Positions 1-9,376 of a DNA stretch of 64,000 nucleotides are shown here, one piece after another (the stretch's first letter is position 1; the number at the start of each line of letters is the position of its first letter). Below the pieces are notes generated by a model. It made no database searches, was not told the origin of the DNA, and saw only the letters and a list, made by a program, of their open reading frames with translations. Source of the DNA: Pseudomonas alkylphenolica (lineage in GTDB: Bacteria > Pseudomonadota > Gammaproteobacteria > Pseudomonadales > Pseudomonadaceae). The stretch lies in the NCBI RefSeq assembly GCF_016009175.1, contig NZ_JADUCM010000004.1, forward strand, positions 124,001 through 188,000. The letters are read 5' to 3'. A program made the translations under genes and the position numbers.

Positions 1-324
1 CTTGAAGTGCTCAAGCCGGTCATTTACGAGCAACGCGAAGTCACCGACGAAGACATCATCAACTGGATGATGGTCCCGCTGTGCCTGGAAACTGTCCGTT
101 GCCTGGAAGACGGTATCGTCGAGACTGCTGCCGAAGCCGACATGGGTCTGGTCTACGGTATCGGTTTCCCTCCGTTCCGTGGCGGCGCACTGCGCTACAT
201 CGATTCGATCGGCGTAGCAGAATTCGTTGCCCTGGCAGACAAGTACGCCGATCTGGGTCCGCTGTATCACCCCACCGCGAAGCTGCGTGAAATGGCCAAA
301 AACGGCCAGAGCTTCTTCGGTTAA
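1..324 (+). CDS. fadB: Fatty acid oxidation complex alpha subunit (3' end)
   Basis: C-terminal ~107 residues of FadB; the frame is open to the left edge, so the start lies outside the window. FadB is the multifunctional enoyl-CoA hydratase / 3-hydroxyacyl-CoA dehydrogenase of beta-oxidation. The visible part matches the second C-terminal dehydrogenase domain: a helix with [19 protein letters not shown], then [10 protein letters not shown], and the terminal [18 protein letters not shown]. The gene ends 29 nt before fadA, with which it forms the usual fadBA operon. In Pseudomonas this operon is controlled by PsrA, whose gene lies 6.6 kb downstream in this window; the fadB promoter itself is not visible. 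Confidence 0.95.
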   Translation, partial: LEVLKPVIYEQREVTDEDIINWMMVPLCLETVRCLEDGIVETAAEADMGLVYGIGFPPFRGGALRYIDSIGVAEFVALADKYADLGPLYHPTAKLREMAKNGQSFFG

Positions 325-338
325 GCGCCCAACGATAG

Positions 339-1529
<1,191 letters not shown>

Positions 1530-1544
1530 GCGTTTTGCGGATGG

Positions 1545-1576
1545 AAACCGGGGCCTGGTGCCCCGGTTTTTGTTTT
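1545..1576 (+). terminator. Rho-independent terminator after fadBA
   Basis: Nine-bp perfect stem AAACCGGGG / CCCCGGTTT with a 7-nt loop, followed by a T-rich tail. It lies 16 nt after the fadA stop. Confidence 0.9.
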
Positions 1577-1607
1577 TGCGGAATTTTTTTTCAAGAGGGT
1601 GAGCAAC

Positions 1608-1871
1608 ATGCAGATACAACCAGGCGTATACCGGCATTACAAGGGGCCTGAGTATCGTGTGTTCGGCACTGCGCGCCATTCTGAAACCGAGGAGTGGATG
1701 GTGGTTTACCAGACGCTTTATGGCGATTTCAGCTGCTGGTTGCGTCCGCTGACGATGTTTACCGAGACGGTTGAGGTTGACGGGAAGTGCGTACCGCGCT
1801 TTGCTTTGATCACGCCTGAGGCCGAGCAGTTTCCTCCTCCGGCGCCTGAGCAGCTATTGCGTCAAGCTTGA
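1608..1871 (+). CDS. DUF1653 family protein
   Basis: 87-residue conserved small protein of the DUF1653 family. Features seen are PGVYRHYKGPEYRV, a central EEWMVVYQTLYGDFSCWLRPLTMF block (the family's YR.L.GD...RP..MF pattern) and an acidic/proline-rich tail. No enzymatic motif is evident and the function is unknown. The ATG at 1608 is preferred over an in-frame GTG at 1599 because AAGAGG sits 9 nt upstream of the ATG. The gene lies between the fadBA terminator and topA, an arrangement I recall from other pseudomonads. Confidence 0.85.
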   Translation: MQIQPGVYRHYKGPEYRVFGTARHSETEEWMVVYQTLYGDFSCWLRPLTMFTETVEVDGKCVPRFALITPEAEQFPPPAPEQLLRQA

Positions 1872-1896
1872 CCTCACTCTGTTGCCACTATATATA
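1868..1896 (+). promoter_or_regulatory. Sigma70-type promoter for topA
   Basis: TTGACC (1868–1873), 17-nt spacer, TATATA (1891–1896), 61 nt before the topA start. The -35 hexamer overlaps the stop codon of the DUF1653 gene. Confidence 0.6.
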
Positions 1897-1957
1897 GCGG
1901 TGCCGCGTCAGGTACCTGCCGTGTTTTTATTTTCAGTATTCAGGAATTTTCCGATCC

Positions 1958-4570
1958 ATGGGCAAATCGCTGGTCATTGTGGAATCCCCGGCTAAGGCCA
2001 AGACCATCAACAAGTACCTGGGCAGCCAGTACGTGGTGAAGTCGAGTATCGGCCATATCCGAGACCTGCCCACCAGCGGTTCGGCCAGCGCCAGCAAAGA
2101 GCCTGCCGCCAAGCGTGGCAAGGCCGCTGCAGGTGAAGCGCCGGCCCTGTCGCCGAAAGAGAAGGCCCGCAAGCAGCTGGTAGCGCGCATGGGGGTCGAT
2201 CCGGACCACGGCTGGAAAGCCAAGTACGAGATCCTTCCGGGCAAGGAAAAGGTCATCGAAGAACTGCGTCGTCTGGCCAAAGATGCCGACACCATTTATC
2301 TCGCAACCGACTTGGATCGCGAGGGGGAAGCCATTGCCTGGCACCTGCGCGAAGCCATCGGTGGTGATGACAGTCGCTACAAGCGCGTGGTGTTCAACGA
2401 AATCACCAAGAAAGCCATCCAGGAAGCGTTCTCCCAGCCGGGCGAACTGGATATCGACCGGGTCAACGCCCAGCAGGCCCGTCGCTTCCTCGATCGCGTG
2501 GTTGGCTACATGGTCTCGCCGCTGCTGTGGGCCAAGATTGCCCGTGGCCTGTCGGCTGGCCGTGTACAGTCGGTAGCGGTAAAGCTGGTGGTCGAGCGTG
2601 AGCGCGAAATCCGTGCGTTCATTCCCGAAGAGTACTGGGAAGTGCATGCCGACCTTGGCACCGCCAAGGACGCCAAGGTGCGTTTCGAAGTAGCGCGGGA
2701 GAAGGGCGAAGCGTTCAAACCGCTGAACGAAGCCCAGGCCATGGCGGCCCTGGAGAAGCTCAAGTCCTCCAGCTACACCGTTGCCAAGCGTGAGGACCGT
2801 CCGACCAGCAGCAAGCCGTCGGCGCCGTTCATTACCTCCACCTTGCAGCAGGCGGCGAGCAATCGCCTGGGCTTCGGGGTGAAGAAGACCATGATGATGG
2901 CCCAGCGTTTGTACGAAGCTGGCTACATCACCTATATGCGAACCGACTCGACCAACCTGTCGGTCGACGCGGTGGAAATGGCCCGTAGCTACATTGAAAG
3001 CGAGTTCGGCAAGAAGTACCTGCCTGAAGCGCCGATCGTCTACGGCAGCAAAGAGGGTGCCCAGGAAGCGCACGAAGCGATTCGTCCTTCGGACGTCAAC
3101 ACGCACCCGACCAAGCTCAGCGGCATGGAGCGTGATGCCGAGCGTCTCTACGAGCTGATCTGGCGCCAGTTCCTGGCGTGCCAGATGCCGCCTGCGCAAT
3201 ACCTGTCGACCACCGTCAGCGTCACCGCTGGCGACTTCGAGCTGCGTGCCAAGGGCCGTATCCTCAAGTTCGACGGTTACACCCGTGTGTTGCCGCAGCA
3301 GAGCAAGCCAGGTGATGACGACGTACTGCCTGAGATGAACCAGGGCGAAGTGCTCAAGCTGATCCAGCTTGATCCGAGCCAGCACTTCACCAAGCCCCCT
3401 GCGCGTTACTCCGAAGCCAGTCTGGTCAAGGAAATGGAAAAGCGCGGTATTGGCCGTCCTTCCACCTACGCGGCGATCATCTCGACCATTCAGGATCGCG
3501 GCTATGTGACCTTGCACAACCGTCGTTTCTATTCCGAGAAGATGGGCGACATCGTTACCGAGCGCCTGTCCGAGAGCTTCTCCAACCTGATGGACTACGG
3601 CTTTACCGCCGGCATGGAAGAGAACCTCGATGACGTGGCGCAGGGCGAACGCGACTGGAAAAACGTTCTGGACGAGTTCTACGGCGATTTCAGCAACAAG
3701 CTGAAACTGGCAGAGGACGGCGAAAAGGGCATGCGTGCCAATCAGCCAACCCTGACCAACATCCCGTGCAAGGATTGCGGCCGGCCGATGATGATTCGTA
3801 CTGCTTCCACAGGCGTGTTCCTCGGTTGCTCCGGCTACAGCCTGCCACCGAAAGAGCGCTGCAAGGCGACCGTGAACCTGGTCCCGGGCGATGAAATCGC
3901 TGCTGACGACGAGGGTGAATCGGAATCGCGCGTGCTGCTTAACAAGCACCGCTGCCCGATTTGCGCCACGGCAATGGATGCCTACCTGCTCGACGAGAAG
4001 CGCAAGCTGCATATCTGCGGTAATAACCCGGATTGCACCGGCTACGAAATCGAAGAAGGTAACTACCGCATCAAGGGCTACGAGGGTCCGAGCCTGGAGT
4101 GCGACAAGTGCGGCAGTGAAATGCAGCTCAAAACCGGCCGTTTCGGCAAGTTCTTCGGCTGCACCAATGCCGAATGCAAGAACACCCGCAAGCTGCTCAA
4201 GAGTGGTGAGGCGGCACCGCCGAAGATGGATGCGGTGAAAATGCCAGAGCTCAAGTGCGAAAAGGTCAACGACACTTATGTGCTGCGTGATGGCGCATCG
4301 GGTCTGTTCCTGGCCGCCAGCCAGTTTCCGAAAAACCGTGAAACCCGAGCGCCGTTGGTGATCGAGATCATTCCGCACAAAGACGAAATTGATCCGAAGT
4401 ACCACTTCCTTTGCGAAGCACCAAAGAAAGACCCCGAAGGTCGCCCGGCCGTAATCCGCTACAGCCGCAAGACCAAGGAGCAGTACGTGCAGACCGAGGT
4501 TGATGGCAAGCCGACAGGCTGGCGCGCGTTTTACGACGGCAATGCCTGGAAGGTCGAAGACAAGCGCTGA
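1958..4570 (+). CDS. topA: DNA topoisomerase I (type IA)
   Basis: 870 residues. Relaxes negative supercoils through a 5'-phosphotyrosine intermediate. The Toprim domain is at the N terminus with [15 protein letters not shown] and acidic TDLDREGEA (~117–125). The active-site Tyr326 is in [14 protein letters not shown]. The tail carries three four-cysteine zinc modules, starting with [17 protein letters not shown] and CDKCGSEM, then a basic C-terminal part. Residues ~40–75 are a low-complexity Ser/Ala/Lys/Pro-rich insertion within the Toprim region. Start ATG at 1958; the gene has its own promoter and is followed by a REP pair. Confidence 0.97.
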   Translation: MGKSLVIVESPAKAKTINKYLGSQYVVKSSIGHIRDLPTSGSASASKEPAAKRGKAAAGEAPALSPKEKARKQLVARMGVDPDHGWKAKYEILPGKEKVIEELRRLAKDADTIYLATDLDREGEAIAWHLREAIGGDDSRYKRVVFNEITKKAIQEAFSQPGELDIDRVNAQQARRFLDRVVGYMVSPLLWAKIARGLSAGRVQSVAVKLVVEREREIRAFIPEEYWEVHADLGTAKDAKVRFEVAREKGEAFKPLNEAQAMAALEKLKSSSYTVAKREDRPTSSKPSAPFITSTLQQAASNRLGFGVKKTMMMAQRLYEAGYITYMRTDSTNLSVDAVEMARSYIESEFGKKYLPEAPIVYGSKEGAQEAHEAIRPSDVNTHPTKLSGMERDAERLYELIWRQFLACQMPPAQYLSTTVSVTAGDFELRAKGRILKFDGYTRVLPQQSKPGDDDVLPEMNQGEVLKLIQLDPSQHFTKPPARYSEASLVKEMEKRGIGRPSTYAAIISTIQDRGYVTLHNRRFYSEKMGDIVTERLSESFSNLMDYGFTAGMEENLDDVAQGERDWKNVLDEFYGDFSNKLKLAEDGEKGMRANQPTLTNIPCKDCGRPMMIRTASTGVFLGCSGYSLPPKERCKATVNLVPGDEIAADDEGESESRVLLNKHRCPICATAMDAYLLDEKRKLHICGNNPDCTGYEIEEGNYRIKGYEGPSLECDKCGSEMQLKTGRFGKFFGCTNAECKNTRKLLKSGEAAPPKMDAVKMPELKCEKVNDTYVLRDGASGLFLAASQFPKNRETRAPLVIEIIPHKDEIDPKYHFLCEAPKKDPEGRPAVIRYSRKTKEQYVQTEVDGKPTGWRAFYDGNAWKVEDKR

Positions 4571-4590
4571 TCAATTCGGGTTGATCCATT

Positions 4591-4645
4591 CGCGGGGCAC
4601 CTCTGCTCCCTCAGGGCTTACCTGAAGGGGCGGACGTGCCCCGCG
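4591..4645. repeat. REP pair in inverted orientation (REPIN-like)
   Basis: Perfect 10-bp inverted repeat CGCGGGGCAC (4591–4600) / GTGCCCCGCG (4636–4645), with inner CCTCAGG…CCTGAAGG. Each arm resembles the Pseudomonas REP core. It sits 20 nt after topA and could also stop transcription. Confidence 0.7.
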
Positions 4646-4711
4646 ATGCTTTTCAGGGCTGCAGTAGTGTAAATTGACACACCGCCTTGCAGCCTTTCGG
4701 AGGGCACTTAG

Positions 4712-5233
4712 ATGGCCCAGGAACTCTACACCCGTACCAACCAGAAAATTTACTTCGCCGGCCTGGCTCTTGAGGCCATGGGCAAGGCGCAGGACAGCCG
4801 TGCGATGAACGCCCAGGCGCTGATCCAGGCAGAGCGTGAATCGGCGTTGTTTCACCTGTACGGTGCGCTGTTGGGGCTGTGTCACGAAATTGCCGGTTTT
4901 TACCGCTTGCCGCAGGCCGGTGCACAACGCGCAGAGCTGTTGCTCACCCGTGAAGTGCTGGAGGCGGTGGCCATTCCTGAAATAGCGGAGCTGGTAGAGC
5001 TGGCTGAGCAGCGCGAAACCTGGCTGGCGCAACTGTTGAGCGCTTATGCCGATTTGTTCCGACCGCCGGTCGCGAAAAAAGCTGCAAAAGCCGATGTGAC
5101 CCAACCGCTGATTCAGGCGGTGAGCCTTGATGAACCGGAGGTTGTGGCACTTTCGCGAGAGGAGCTGGAGGGCTGGCGTCAGAACCTCAAGGCGCTGACC
5201 GTTCGCTTTCGCGAGGGCTTGAGTGAGTGCTGA
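4712..5233 (+). CDS. DUF6586 family protein
   Basis: 173-residue, mostly alpha-helical soluble protein of the Pseudomonas DUF6586 family. It opens with MAQELYTRTNQKIYFAGLAL, has long amphipathic helices rich in Ala/Leu/Glu, and ends in VVALSREELEGWRQNLKALT. There is no signal peptide, membrane segment or catalytic motif. A TTCGGAGG ribosome site precedes the ATG. It is followed closely by another small conserved gene; the same pair follows topA in P. aeruginosa, as I recall. Function unknown. Confidence 0.8.
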   Translation: MAQELYTRTNQKIYFAGLALEAMGKAQDSRAMNAQALIQAERESALFHLYGALLGLCHEIAGFYRLPQAGAQRAELLLTREVLEAVAIPEIAELVELAEQRETWLAQLLSAYADLFRPPVAKKAAKADVTQPLIQAVSLDEPEVVALSREELEGWRQNLKALTVRFREGLSEC

Positions 5234-5282
5234 TTAAGGCGCTCGCTGGTACAATGCTCGCCTTTCGTGGAGAACAGTCTTT

Positions 5283-5516
5283 ATGCCAACGTCCTTTCTA
5301 GAAATTGTCGAGTTGCCTGATGGCCGGATCGAGTTGCGCCGTGCCGAGGACGAAGGCTCCCTGGTAACCCTGGATTTCTCCGAGGATGCCAAGGCGTTTC
5401 TGCAAGGTCAGCACGTAGAAGTGGCCAAGGCCATGCTCAGCGTTGGCGTGCAGATGGCGGGCAAGCTGGTTGAAGGTGAAATCGATCGAGACGACGGTCC
5501 GCGCGTCCTGCATTGA
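5283..5516 (+). CDS. Conserved hypothetical protein, 77 aa
   Basis: Small acidic protein. The first half looks like a beta hairpin (IVELPDGRIELRRA…LVTLDFS); the second is one helix (EVAKAMLSVGVQMAGKLVE). No known catalytic or binding motif and no signal peptide. The ATG has a GGAGA ribosome site 9 nt upstream, and a TACAAT -10-like hexamer lies at 5250–5255, so it may have its own promoter. It is the last gene before the convergent sulA–lexA unit. Function not recognised. Confidence 0.75.
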   Translation: MPTSFLEIVELPDGRIELRRAEDEGSLVTLDFSEDAKAFLQGQHVEVAKAMLSVGVQMAGKLVEGEIDRDDGPRVLH

Positions 5517-5526
5517 TCGCCCCACG

Positions 5527-5551
5527 TGGCTTCCTCGTCCTGAGGAAGCCA
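5527..5551. terminator. Hairpin between convergent genes
   Basis: Perfect 10-bp stem TGGCTTCCTC / GAGGAAGCCA with a 5-nt loop, between the 77-aa gene and sulA. It could terminate both directions; there is no strong T-tract. Confidence 0.6.
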
Positions 5552-5581
5552 GGCCAAACCCATCAATCACTCTCTTGAATA

Positions 5582-6076
5582 TCAGCCAAGGCGGATGTTC
5601 AGGCTTTGTGCGTCTCCGGCGCGGGCAGCATTGCTCAGTTGTTGGCGGGCGCTGCTACTGACGGTGTTCAGCCAGCTGACGACGGTGTGACTACGGCCCA
5701 GGCGCAATGCCTCGCAGGCCAATTGCAATGCGCTTTGATTGTCGCGTGGGCGCAGCAACAGAATGCGTTCGCGGTTCAAGCCGGCCTCCCGTAGCCATGC
5801 CTGGGTCAGGCTGGCAGGTGGCGCGATCAGGGTCAGCCAGCGCTCGTCCTGTTCTTCACTTAACTCGCTCAGTTCGCGCAGCACGGGTGCTAGCAAGCTC
5901 TGGCAGCTCCCCAATGCGCCGCGCAAGGACAGCTCGCTGAAAACCTGCGCCGCGCCAGGGTGAGGCGCAGGCTTGCTGGCTTTCAGTCCGGGCAGAACTG
6001 GCTGGGCCAGGAATGCTTCGAACAGGGGCAATTGTGCTTGTAGCTGTACGTGCTGTGACGCTGGGGGGAACTGCAT
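5582..6076 (-). CDS. sulA: SOS-induced cell division inhibitor SulA
   Basis: 164 residues. SulA binds FtsZ and blocks septation during DNA damage. The Pseudomonas form is recognised by WLTLIAPPASLTQAWLREAGL, ILLLRPRDNQSAL and SHTVVSWLNTV. It is joined to lexA, with 10 nt between the lexA stop and the sulA ATG. The ATG at 6076 is chosen over an upstream in-frame start at 6109 because AAAGGAGG lies just before it, and the longer form would overlap lexA. It has no SOS box of its own here, so induction should come from the lexA promoter. Confidence 0.88.
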   Translation of the reverse strand: MQFPPASQHVQLQAQLPLFEAFLAQPVLPGLKASKPAPHPGAAQVFSELSLRGALGSCQSLLAPVLRELSELSEEQDERWLTLIAPPASLTQAWLREAGLNRERILLLRPRDNQSALQLACEALRLGRSHTVVSWLNTVSSSARQQLSNAARAGDAQSLNIRLG

Positions 6077-6086
6077 AACGCCTCCT

Positions 6087-6698
6087 TTACCGGCGAATGA
6101 CGCCGACACTCAAGCCCTCGATCACCAGCTCCTGCTCTTTCAGGTTGACTTCGATGGGGGCGAACTCGGGGTTTTCTGCAATCAGCCAGACCTTGCTGCC
6201 TTCGCGCTTGAAGCGCTTGACCGTGACTTCGTCACCCAGGCGGGCGACCACGATCTGACCGTTGCGGGCCTCACGGCAGGTATGTACGGCCAGCAGGTCA
6301 CCATCGACAATGCCGACGTCACGCATGCTCATGCCGTGAACACGCAGCAGGTAGTCGGCCCGGGGGTGAAAGAACGCCGGGTTGATGTTGCAGGACTCTT
6401 CAATGTGTTGCTGGGCGAGAATCGGTGCGCCCGCAGCGACACGGCCAATGATCGGCAAGCCACTGTCTTCGGCTTTGGCGGCCTCAAAGCCGGGGATACG
6501 GATACCGCGCGAGGCGCCAGGGGTCATCTCGATGGCCCCTTTGCGGGCCAGGGCCTTGAGATGTTCTTCGGCTGCGTTGGGCGACTTGAAGCCCAGCTCC
6601 TGAGCGATTTCCGCGCGGGTCGGCGGGAAGCCGTTGTCTTCCAGGCAGCGTTTGATAAAAGCCAGAATCTCAGCTTGGCGTGGCGTCAGTTTTAGCAT
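6087..6698 (-). CDS. lexA: SOS repressor LexA
   Basis: 203-residue transcriptional repressor and self-cleaving S24 peptidase. The N-terminal winged helix ([36 protein letters not shown]) binds SOS boxes. The cleavage bond is Ala89–Gly90 in VAAGAP, with catalytic Ser124 (HGMSMRD) and Lys161 (VTVKRFKR). RecA filaments stimulate cleavage. Two SOS boxes sit upstream of the start, so the lexA–sulA operon is autoregulated. ATG at 6698. Confidence 0.97.
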   Translation of the reverse strand: MLKLTPRQAEILAFIKRCLEDNGFPPTRAEIAQELGFKSPNAAEEHLKALARKGAIEMTPGASRGIRIPGFEAAKAEDSGLPIIGRVAAGAPILAQQHIEESCNINPAFFHPRADYLLRVHGMSMRDVGIVDGDLLAVHTCREARNGQIVVARLGDEVTVKRFKREGSKVWLIAENPEFAPIEVNLKEQELVIEGLSVGVIRR

Positions 6699-6708
6699 GT
6701 CGATCGCT

Positions 6709-6724
6709 CTGTCTTTTTATACAG
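6709..6724. promoter_or_regulatory. SOS box 1 (proximal) of lexA
   Basis: CTGTCTTTTTATACAG fits CTG-N10-CAG. It lies 11 nt upstream of the lexA start, probably overlapping the transcription start region. Confidence 0.8.
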
Positions 6725-6727
6725 TGA

Positions 6728-6743
6728 CTGTAATTATATACAG
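6728..6743. promoter_or_regulatory. SOS box 2 (distal) of lexA
   Basis: CTGTAATTATATACAG is a near-consensus LexA operator, 19 bp (about two helical turns) from box 1. The spacing suggests two dimers bound on one face of the DNA. Confidence 0.85.
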
Positions 6744-6753
6744 TAAGCGATTG

Positions 6754-6809
6754 GCTGCAAGCGCCACGCTTCAAGAAAAAGCCGCACAAGGGCGTCAGCG
6801 GCTTGCAGC
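6754..6809. repeat. Nested inverted repeat between lexA and psrA
   Basis: Outer arms GCTGCAAGC / GCTTGCAGC (9 bp, perfect) enclose inner arms AAGCCGC / GCGGCTT. The wording resembles the GCTTGCAGC-type repeats common between Pseudomonas genes. It may insulate the two divergent promoters. Confidence 0.5.
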
Positions 6810-6869
6810 GTGCGGCCTGCAGCTGTGATTTAATACGTGACCGAGTGGCCGCAAAGCGTCTGTGTGGAC

Positions 6870-6899
6870 TTGACAAAACACTGCTTTGAAACGTATGTT
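6870..6899 (+). promoter_or_regulatory. psrA promoter
   Basis: TTGACA (6870–6875), 18-nt spacer, TATGTT (6894–6899). The -10 element lies inside the first PsrA operator. Confidence 0.65.
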
Positions 6900-6914
6900 T
6901 CAAACAAGTGTTTG
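6888..6914. promoter_or_regulatory. Tandem PsrA operators
   Basis: Two perfect inverted repeats share base 6901: GAAAC-GTAT-GTTTC (6888–6901) and CAAAC-AAGT-GTTTG (6901–6914). Both fit the known PsrA site (G/C)AAAC-N4-GTTT(G/C). They cover the -10 region and the likely transcription start, implying negative autoregulation. Confidence 0.8.
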
Positions 6915-6929
6915 TCAGGCGGAGTAGTC

Positions 6930-7643
6930 ATGGCCCAGTCGGAAACCGTTGAACGCATTCTCGATGCTGCCGAGCAGTTGTTCGCGGAAAAAGGTTTTGC
7001 CGAAACCTCATTACGGCTGATCACCAGCAAGGCCGGCGTCAACCTGGCGGCGGTGAACTACCATTTCGGTTCGAAGAAGGCGCTGATCCAGGCGGTCTTC
7101 TCACGTTTTCTCGGCCCTTTCTGCACCAGTCTCGAGCGCGAGCTGGAGCGCCGTCAGGCCCGCCCCGAGCACAAGCCCACCCTTGAAGAGCTGCTGGAAA
7201 TGCTGGTCGAGCAGGCGCTGGTGGTTCAGCCACGCAGCGGCAACGACCTGTCGATTTTCATGCGCCTTCTGGGCCTGGCTTTCAGCCAGAGCCAGGGGCA
7301 CCTGCGGCGCTACCTCGAAGACATGTACGGCAAGGTATTCCGTCGTTACATGCTGCTGGTCAATGAGGCCGCACCACGCATTCCGCCGATCGAACTGTTC
7401 TGGCGCGTGCATTTCATGCTGGGCGCCGCAGCTTTCAGCATGTCCGGTATCAAGGCCCTGCGTGCCATCGCCGAGACCGACTTCGGCGTCAATACCTCGA
7501 TCGAACAGGTTATGCGCCTGATGGTGCCGTTTCTCGCGGCGGGCATGCGCGCCGACACGGGTGTCACGGACGAGGCCATGGCCGCGGCGCAACTGCGCCC
7601 ACGCAGCAAGTCGTCCAGTACGCCGGTTACCGCCAAGGCCTGA
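6930..7643 (+). CDS. psrA: TetR-family regulator PsrA
   Basis: 237 residues. PsrA senses long-chain fatty acids or acyl-CoA, represses beta-oxidation genes such as fadBA and itself, and activates rpoS in Pseudomonas. The N-terminal TetR helix-turn-helix includes ILDAAEQLFAEKGF…LRLITSKAGVNLAAVNYHFGSKKALI; the C-terminal half is the all-helical ligand domain (DLSIFMRLLGLAFSQSQGHLRRYLE). The ATG at 6930 has a GGCGGAG ribosome site and matches the known PsrA N terminus; an upstream in-frame start at 6837 would span the promoter and operators. Adjacent to lexA as in other pseudomonads. Confidence 0.95.
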   Translation: MAQSETVERILDAAEQLFAEKGFAETSLRLITSKAGVNLAAVNYHFGSKKALIQAVFSRFLGPFCTSLERELERRQARPEHKPTLEELLEMLVEQALVVQPRSGNDLSIFMRLLGLAFSQSQGHLRRYLEDMYGKVFRRYMLLVNEAAPRIPPIELFWRVHFMLGAAAFSMSGIKALRAIAETDFGVNTSIEQVMRLMVPFLAAGMRADTGVTDEAMAAAQLRPRSKSSSTPVTAKA

Positions 7644-7689
7644 TGCCATGGCTGGGCGCAGCGGGTCGCATCGGCTAAGCTAGCGCCCC

Positions 7690-8214
7690 ATGCCCAGTCT
7701 CGATTTCCTGCATATATCCCTCGCTGATCAATGCCTCTATGGATTCACCCAAGGGCTGTTGCGCGTGCGCCTGCCGGTGTCCACGGCGATCAACGGTGCT
7801 GGCGAGGTCAATGGCTCGGGCTGCACGCCGCGTGGCCTGCATCAGGTGCGCGCAAAGATCGGTAGCGGGTTGCCCTGCGGTGCAGTGCTGCGAGGGCGGC
7901 GCTGGACGGGGGAGACCTGGTCGGCTGCGTTGCATGAACAGTTTCCCGGTTACGACTGGATCCTCACGCGCATACTCTGGCTCAGCGGGTGCGAGCCGGG
8001 GTTCAACCGCATGGGGTTGGTCGACACCTTTCGTCGTTACATTTACCTGCATGGCACGCCTGATTGCGAACCACTGGGCGTGCCGTTGTCCCATGGCTGT
8101 GTGCGCCTGCGCAATGACGATCTGCTGGGCCTGTTCGATCAGGTGCCACTGCATTGTCCGGTGCGGATTGAACAAGCCGCGTGCCCCGAATGGGCGAGCG
8201 CGCCCCTGAACTGA
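7690..8214 (+). CDS. YkuD-fold L,D-transpeptidase / L,D-carboxypeptidase, no signal peptide
   Basis: 174 residues with a YkuD catalytic domain: His121 in YIYLHGTP and the S-H-G-C motif at 134–137 (PLSHGCVRLRND), where Cys137 is the nucleophile. The N terminus (MPSLDFLHISLADQCLYGF) has no signal peptide, lipobox or membrane helix, so the protein should be cytoplasmic. It ends 10 nt before nagZ, a cytoplasmic muropeptide recycling enzyme. Known signal-less YkuD proteins (ElsL type) act as L,D-carboxypeptidases removing the terminal D-Ala from recycled tetrapeptides; that role is inferred here. Annotation simply as L,D-transpeptidase would be the family default. Confidence 0.85.
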   Translation: MPSLDFLHISLADQCLYGFTQGLLRVRLPVSTAINGAGEVNGSGCTPRGLHQVRAKIGSGLPCGAVLRGRRWTGETWSAALHEQFPGYDWILTRILWLSGCEPGFNRMGLVDTFRRYIYLHGTPDCEPLGVPLSHGCVRLRNDDLLGLFDQVPLHCPVRIEQAACPEWASAPLN

Positions 8215-8224
8215 AGGATCAAGT

Positions 8225-9235
8225 ATGAGTGCCAGCCTGCAAGGCTCCCTGATGGTGGATATCGCCGGTACCTGGCTGACCGCCGAAGATCGCCAACTTT
8301 TGCGCCAGCCCGAAGTGGCCGGCCTGATCATTTTTGCCCGCAACATCGACAGTCCACGTCAGGTGCGTGAACTGACCGCGTCGATCCGCGCCATCCGGCC
8401 TGACCTGATCCTGGCGGTGGACCAGGAGGGCGGGCGTGTTCAGCGTTTGCGTCAAGGCTTTGTGCGCTTGCCCGCCATGCGCGCGATTGCCGACAATGAC
8501 AACGCCGAATACCTGGCCGAACAGTGCGGTTGGCTGATGGCTACCGAGGTGCTGGCGGTGGGGTTGGACCTGAGCTTCGCACCGGTCCTGGATCTCGATC
8601 ACCAGCGCAGTGCGGTAGTCGGTAGTCGTGCCTTCGAGGGTGATCCGTCGCGTGCCAGCGTACTCGCCGGTGCCTTTATCCGCGGCATGAACGCAGCAGG
8701 TATGGCTGCGTGCGGAAAGCACTTCCCGGGGCATGGTTGGGCCGAGGCCGACTCTCACGTTGCCATTCCGACCGATGAGCGCAGCCTGGAGCAGATTCGC
8801 GCCGCCGACCTGGTGCCTTTTACCCGCCTCAGCGGCCAGCTGGCAGCGGTGATGCCTGCGCACGTGATTTATCCACAAGTCGATAGCCAGCCGGCGGGCT
8901 TTTCGCGGCGCTGGTTGCAGGACATCCTGCGCGGCGAGCTTGGCTTTGACGGGGTGATCTTCAGTGATGACCTTTCGATGGCGGGTGCTCATGTAGTCGG
9001 CGATGCCGCCAGTCGTATCGAGGCCGCATTGACTGCCGGTTGCGACATGGGCCTGGTGTGCAATGACCGTGCTGCGGCAGAGCTGGCGCTGACGGCGGCA
9101 CAACGGTTGAACGTCAAGCCGTCGCCGCGGATCGCGCAGATGCGCGGGCAGGGCTTTGCGCGCACCGATTACCGGCAGCAGCCGCGCTGGCTGGAGGCGC
9201 TGGGGGCGCTCAAGGACGCTCAGTTGGTCGATTGA
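8225..9235 (+). CDS. nagZ: Beta-N-acetylhexosaminidase NagZ
   Basis: 336-residue GH3 enzyme that removes GlcNAc from GlcNAc–anhydroMurNAc peptides in the cytoplasm during peptidoglycan recycling. Its products influence AmpR-controlled beta-lactamase in species that have it. Key features are VDQEGGRVQR, the mobile loop motif KHFPGHG…DSH (Lys165–His178, with Asp176 and His178) and the nucleophile Asp248 in FSDDLSM. There is no signal peptide, as expected. Probably translated from the same message as the YkuD gene 10 nt upstream. A REP pair follows. Confidence 0.95.
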   Translation: MSASLQGSLMVDIAGTWLTAEDRQLLRQPEVAGLIIFARNIDSPRQVRELTASIRAIRPDLILAVDQEGGRVQRLRQGFVRLPAMRAIADNDNAEYLAEQCGWLMATEVLAVGLDLSFAPVLDLDHQRSAVVGSRAFEGDPSRASVLAGAFIRGMNAAGMAACGKHFPGHGWAEADSHVAIPTDERSLEQIRAADLVPFTRLSGQLAAVMPAHVIYPQVDSQPAGFSRRWLQDILRGELGFDGVIFSDDLSMAGAHVVGDAASRIEAALTAGCDMGLVCNDRAAAELALTAAQRLNVKPSPRIAQMRGQGFARTDYRQQPRWLEALGALKDAQLVD

Positions 9236-9248
9236 TAAACCTAAGGTG

Positions 9249-9328
9249 AGCGCTGCGCGCTCAATCGCAGGCTGGCGCCAGCTCCTACAGGCCTGCGACA
9301 CACCTGTAGGAGCGGATTTATCCGCGAT
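9249..9328. repeat. REP pair (REPIN-like) between convergent nagZ and helicase
   Basis: The first arm (9265–9291) contains the 12-bp palindrome GCTGGCGCCAGC and CTCCTACAGG. The second arm (9303–9327) reads CCTGTAGGAGCGG…CCGCGA, the standard P. putida-type REP core. A small hairpin GAGCGC-TGC-GCGCTC (9249–9263) flanks it. Confidence 0.8.
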
Positions 9329-9376
9329 CGAGCGCGTAGCGGTCGCAAGTTATTGCGGCCTGCGCCGGCAATAAAC

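Noticed and set aside
1940..4405. 821-codon open frame on the minus strand opposite topA
   Set aside because: It lies wholly antisense to topA, which has all catalytic and zinc motifs; the frame is stop-free because of GC-rich codon use and has no recognisable domain.
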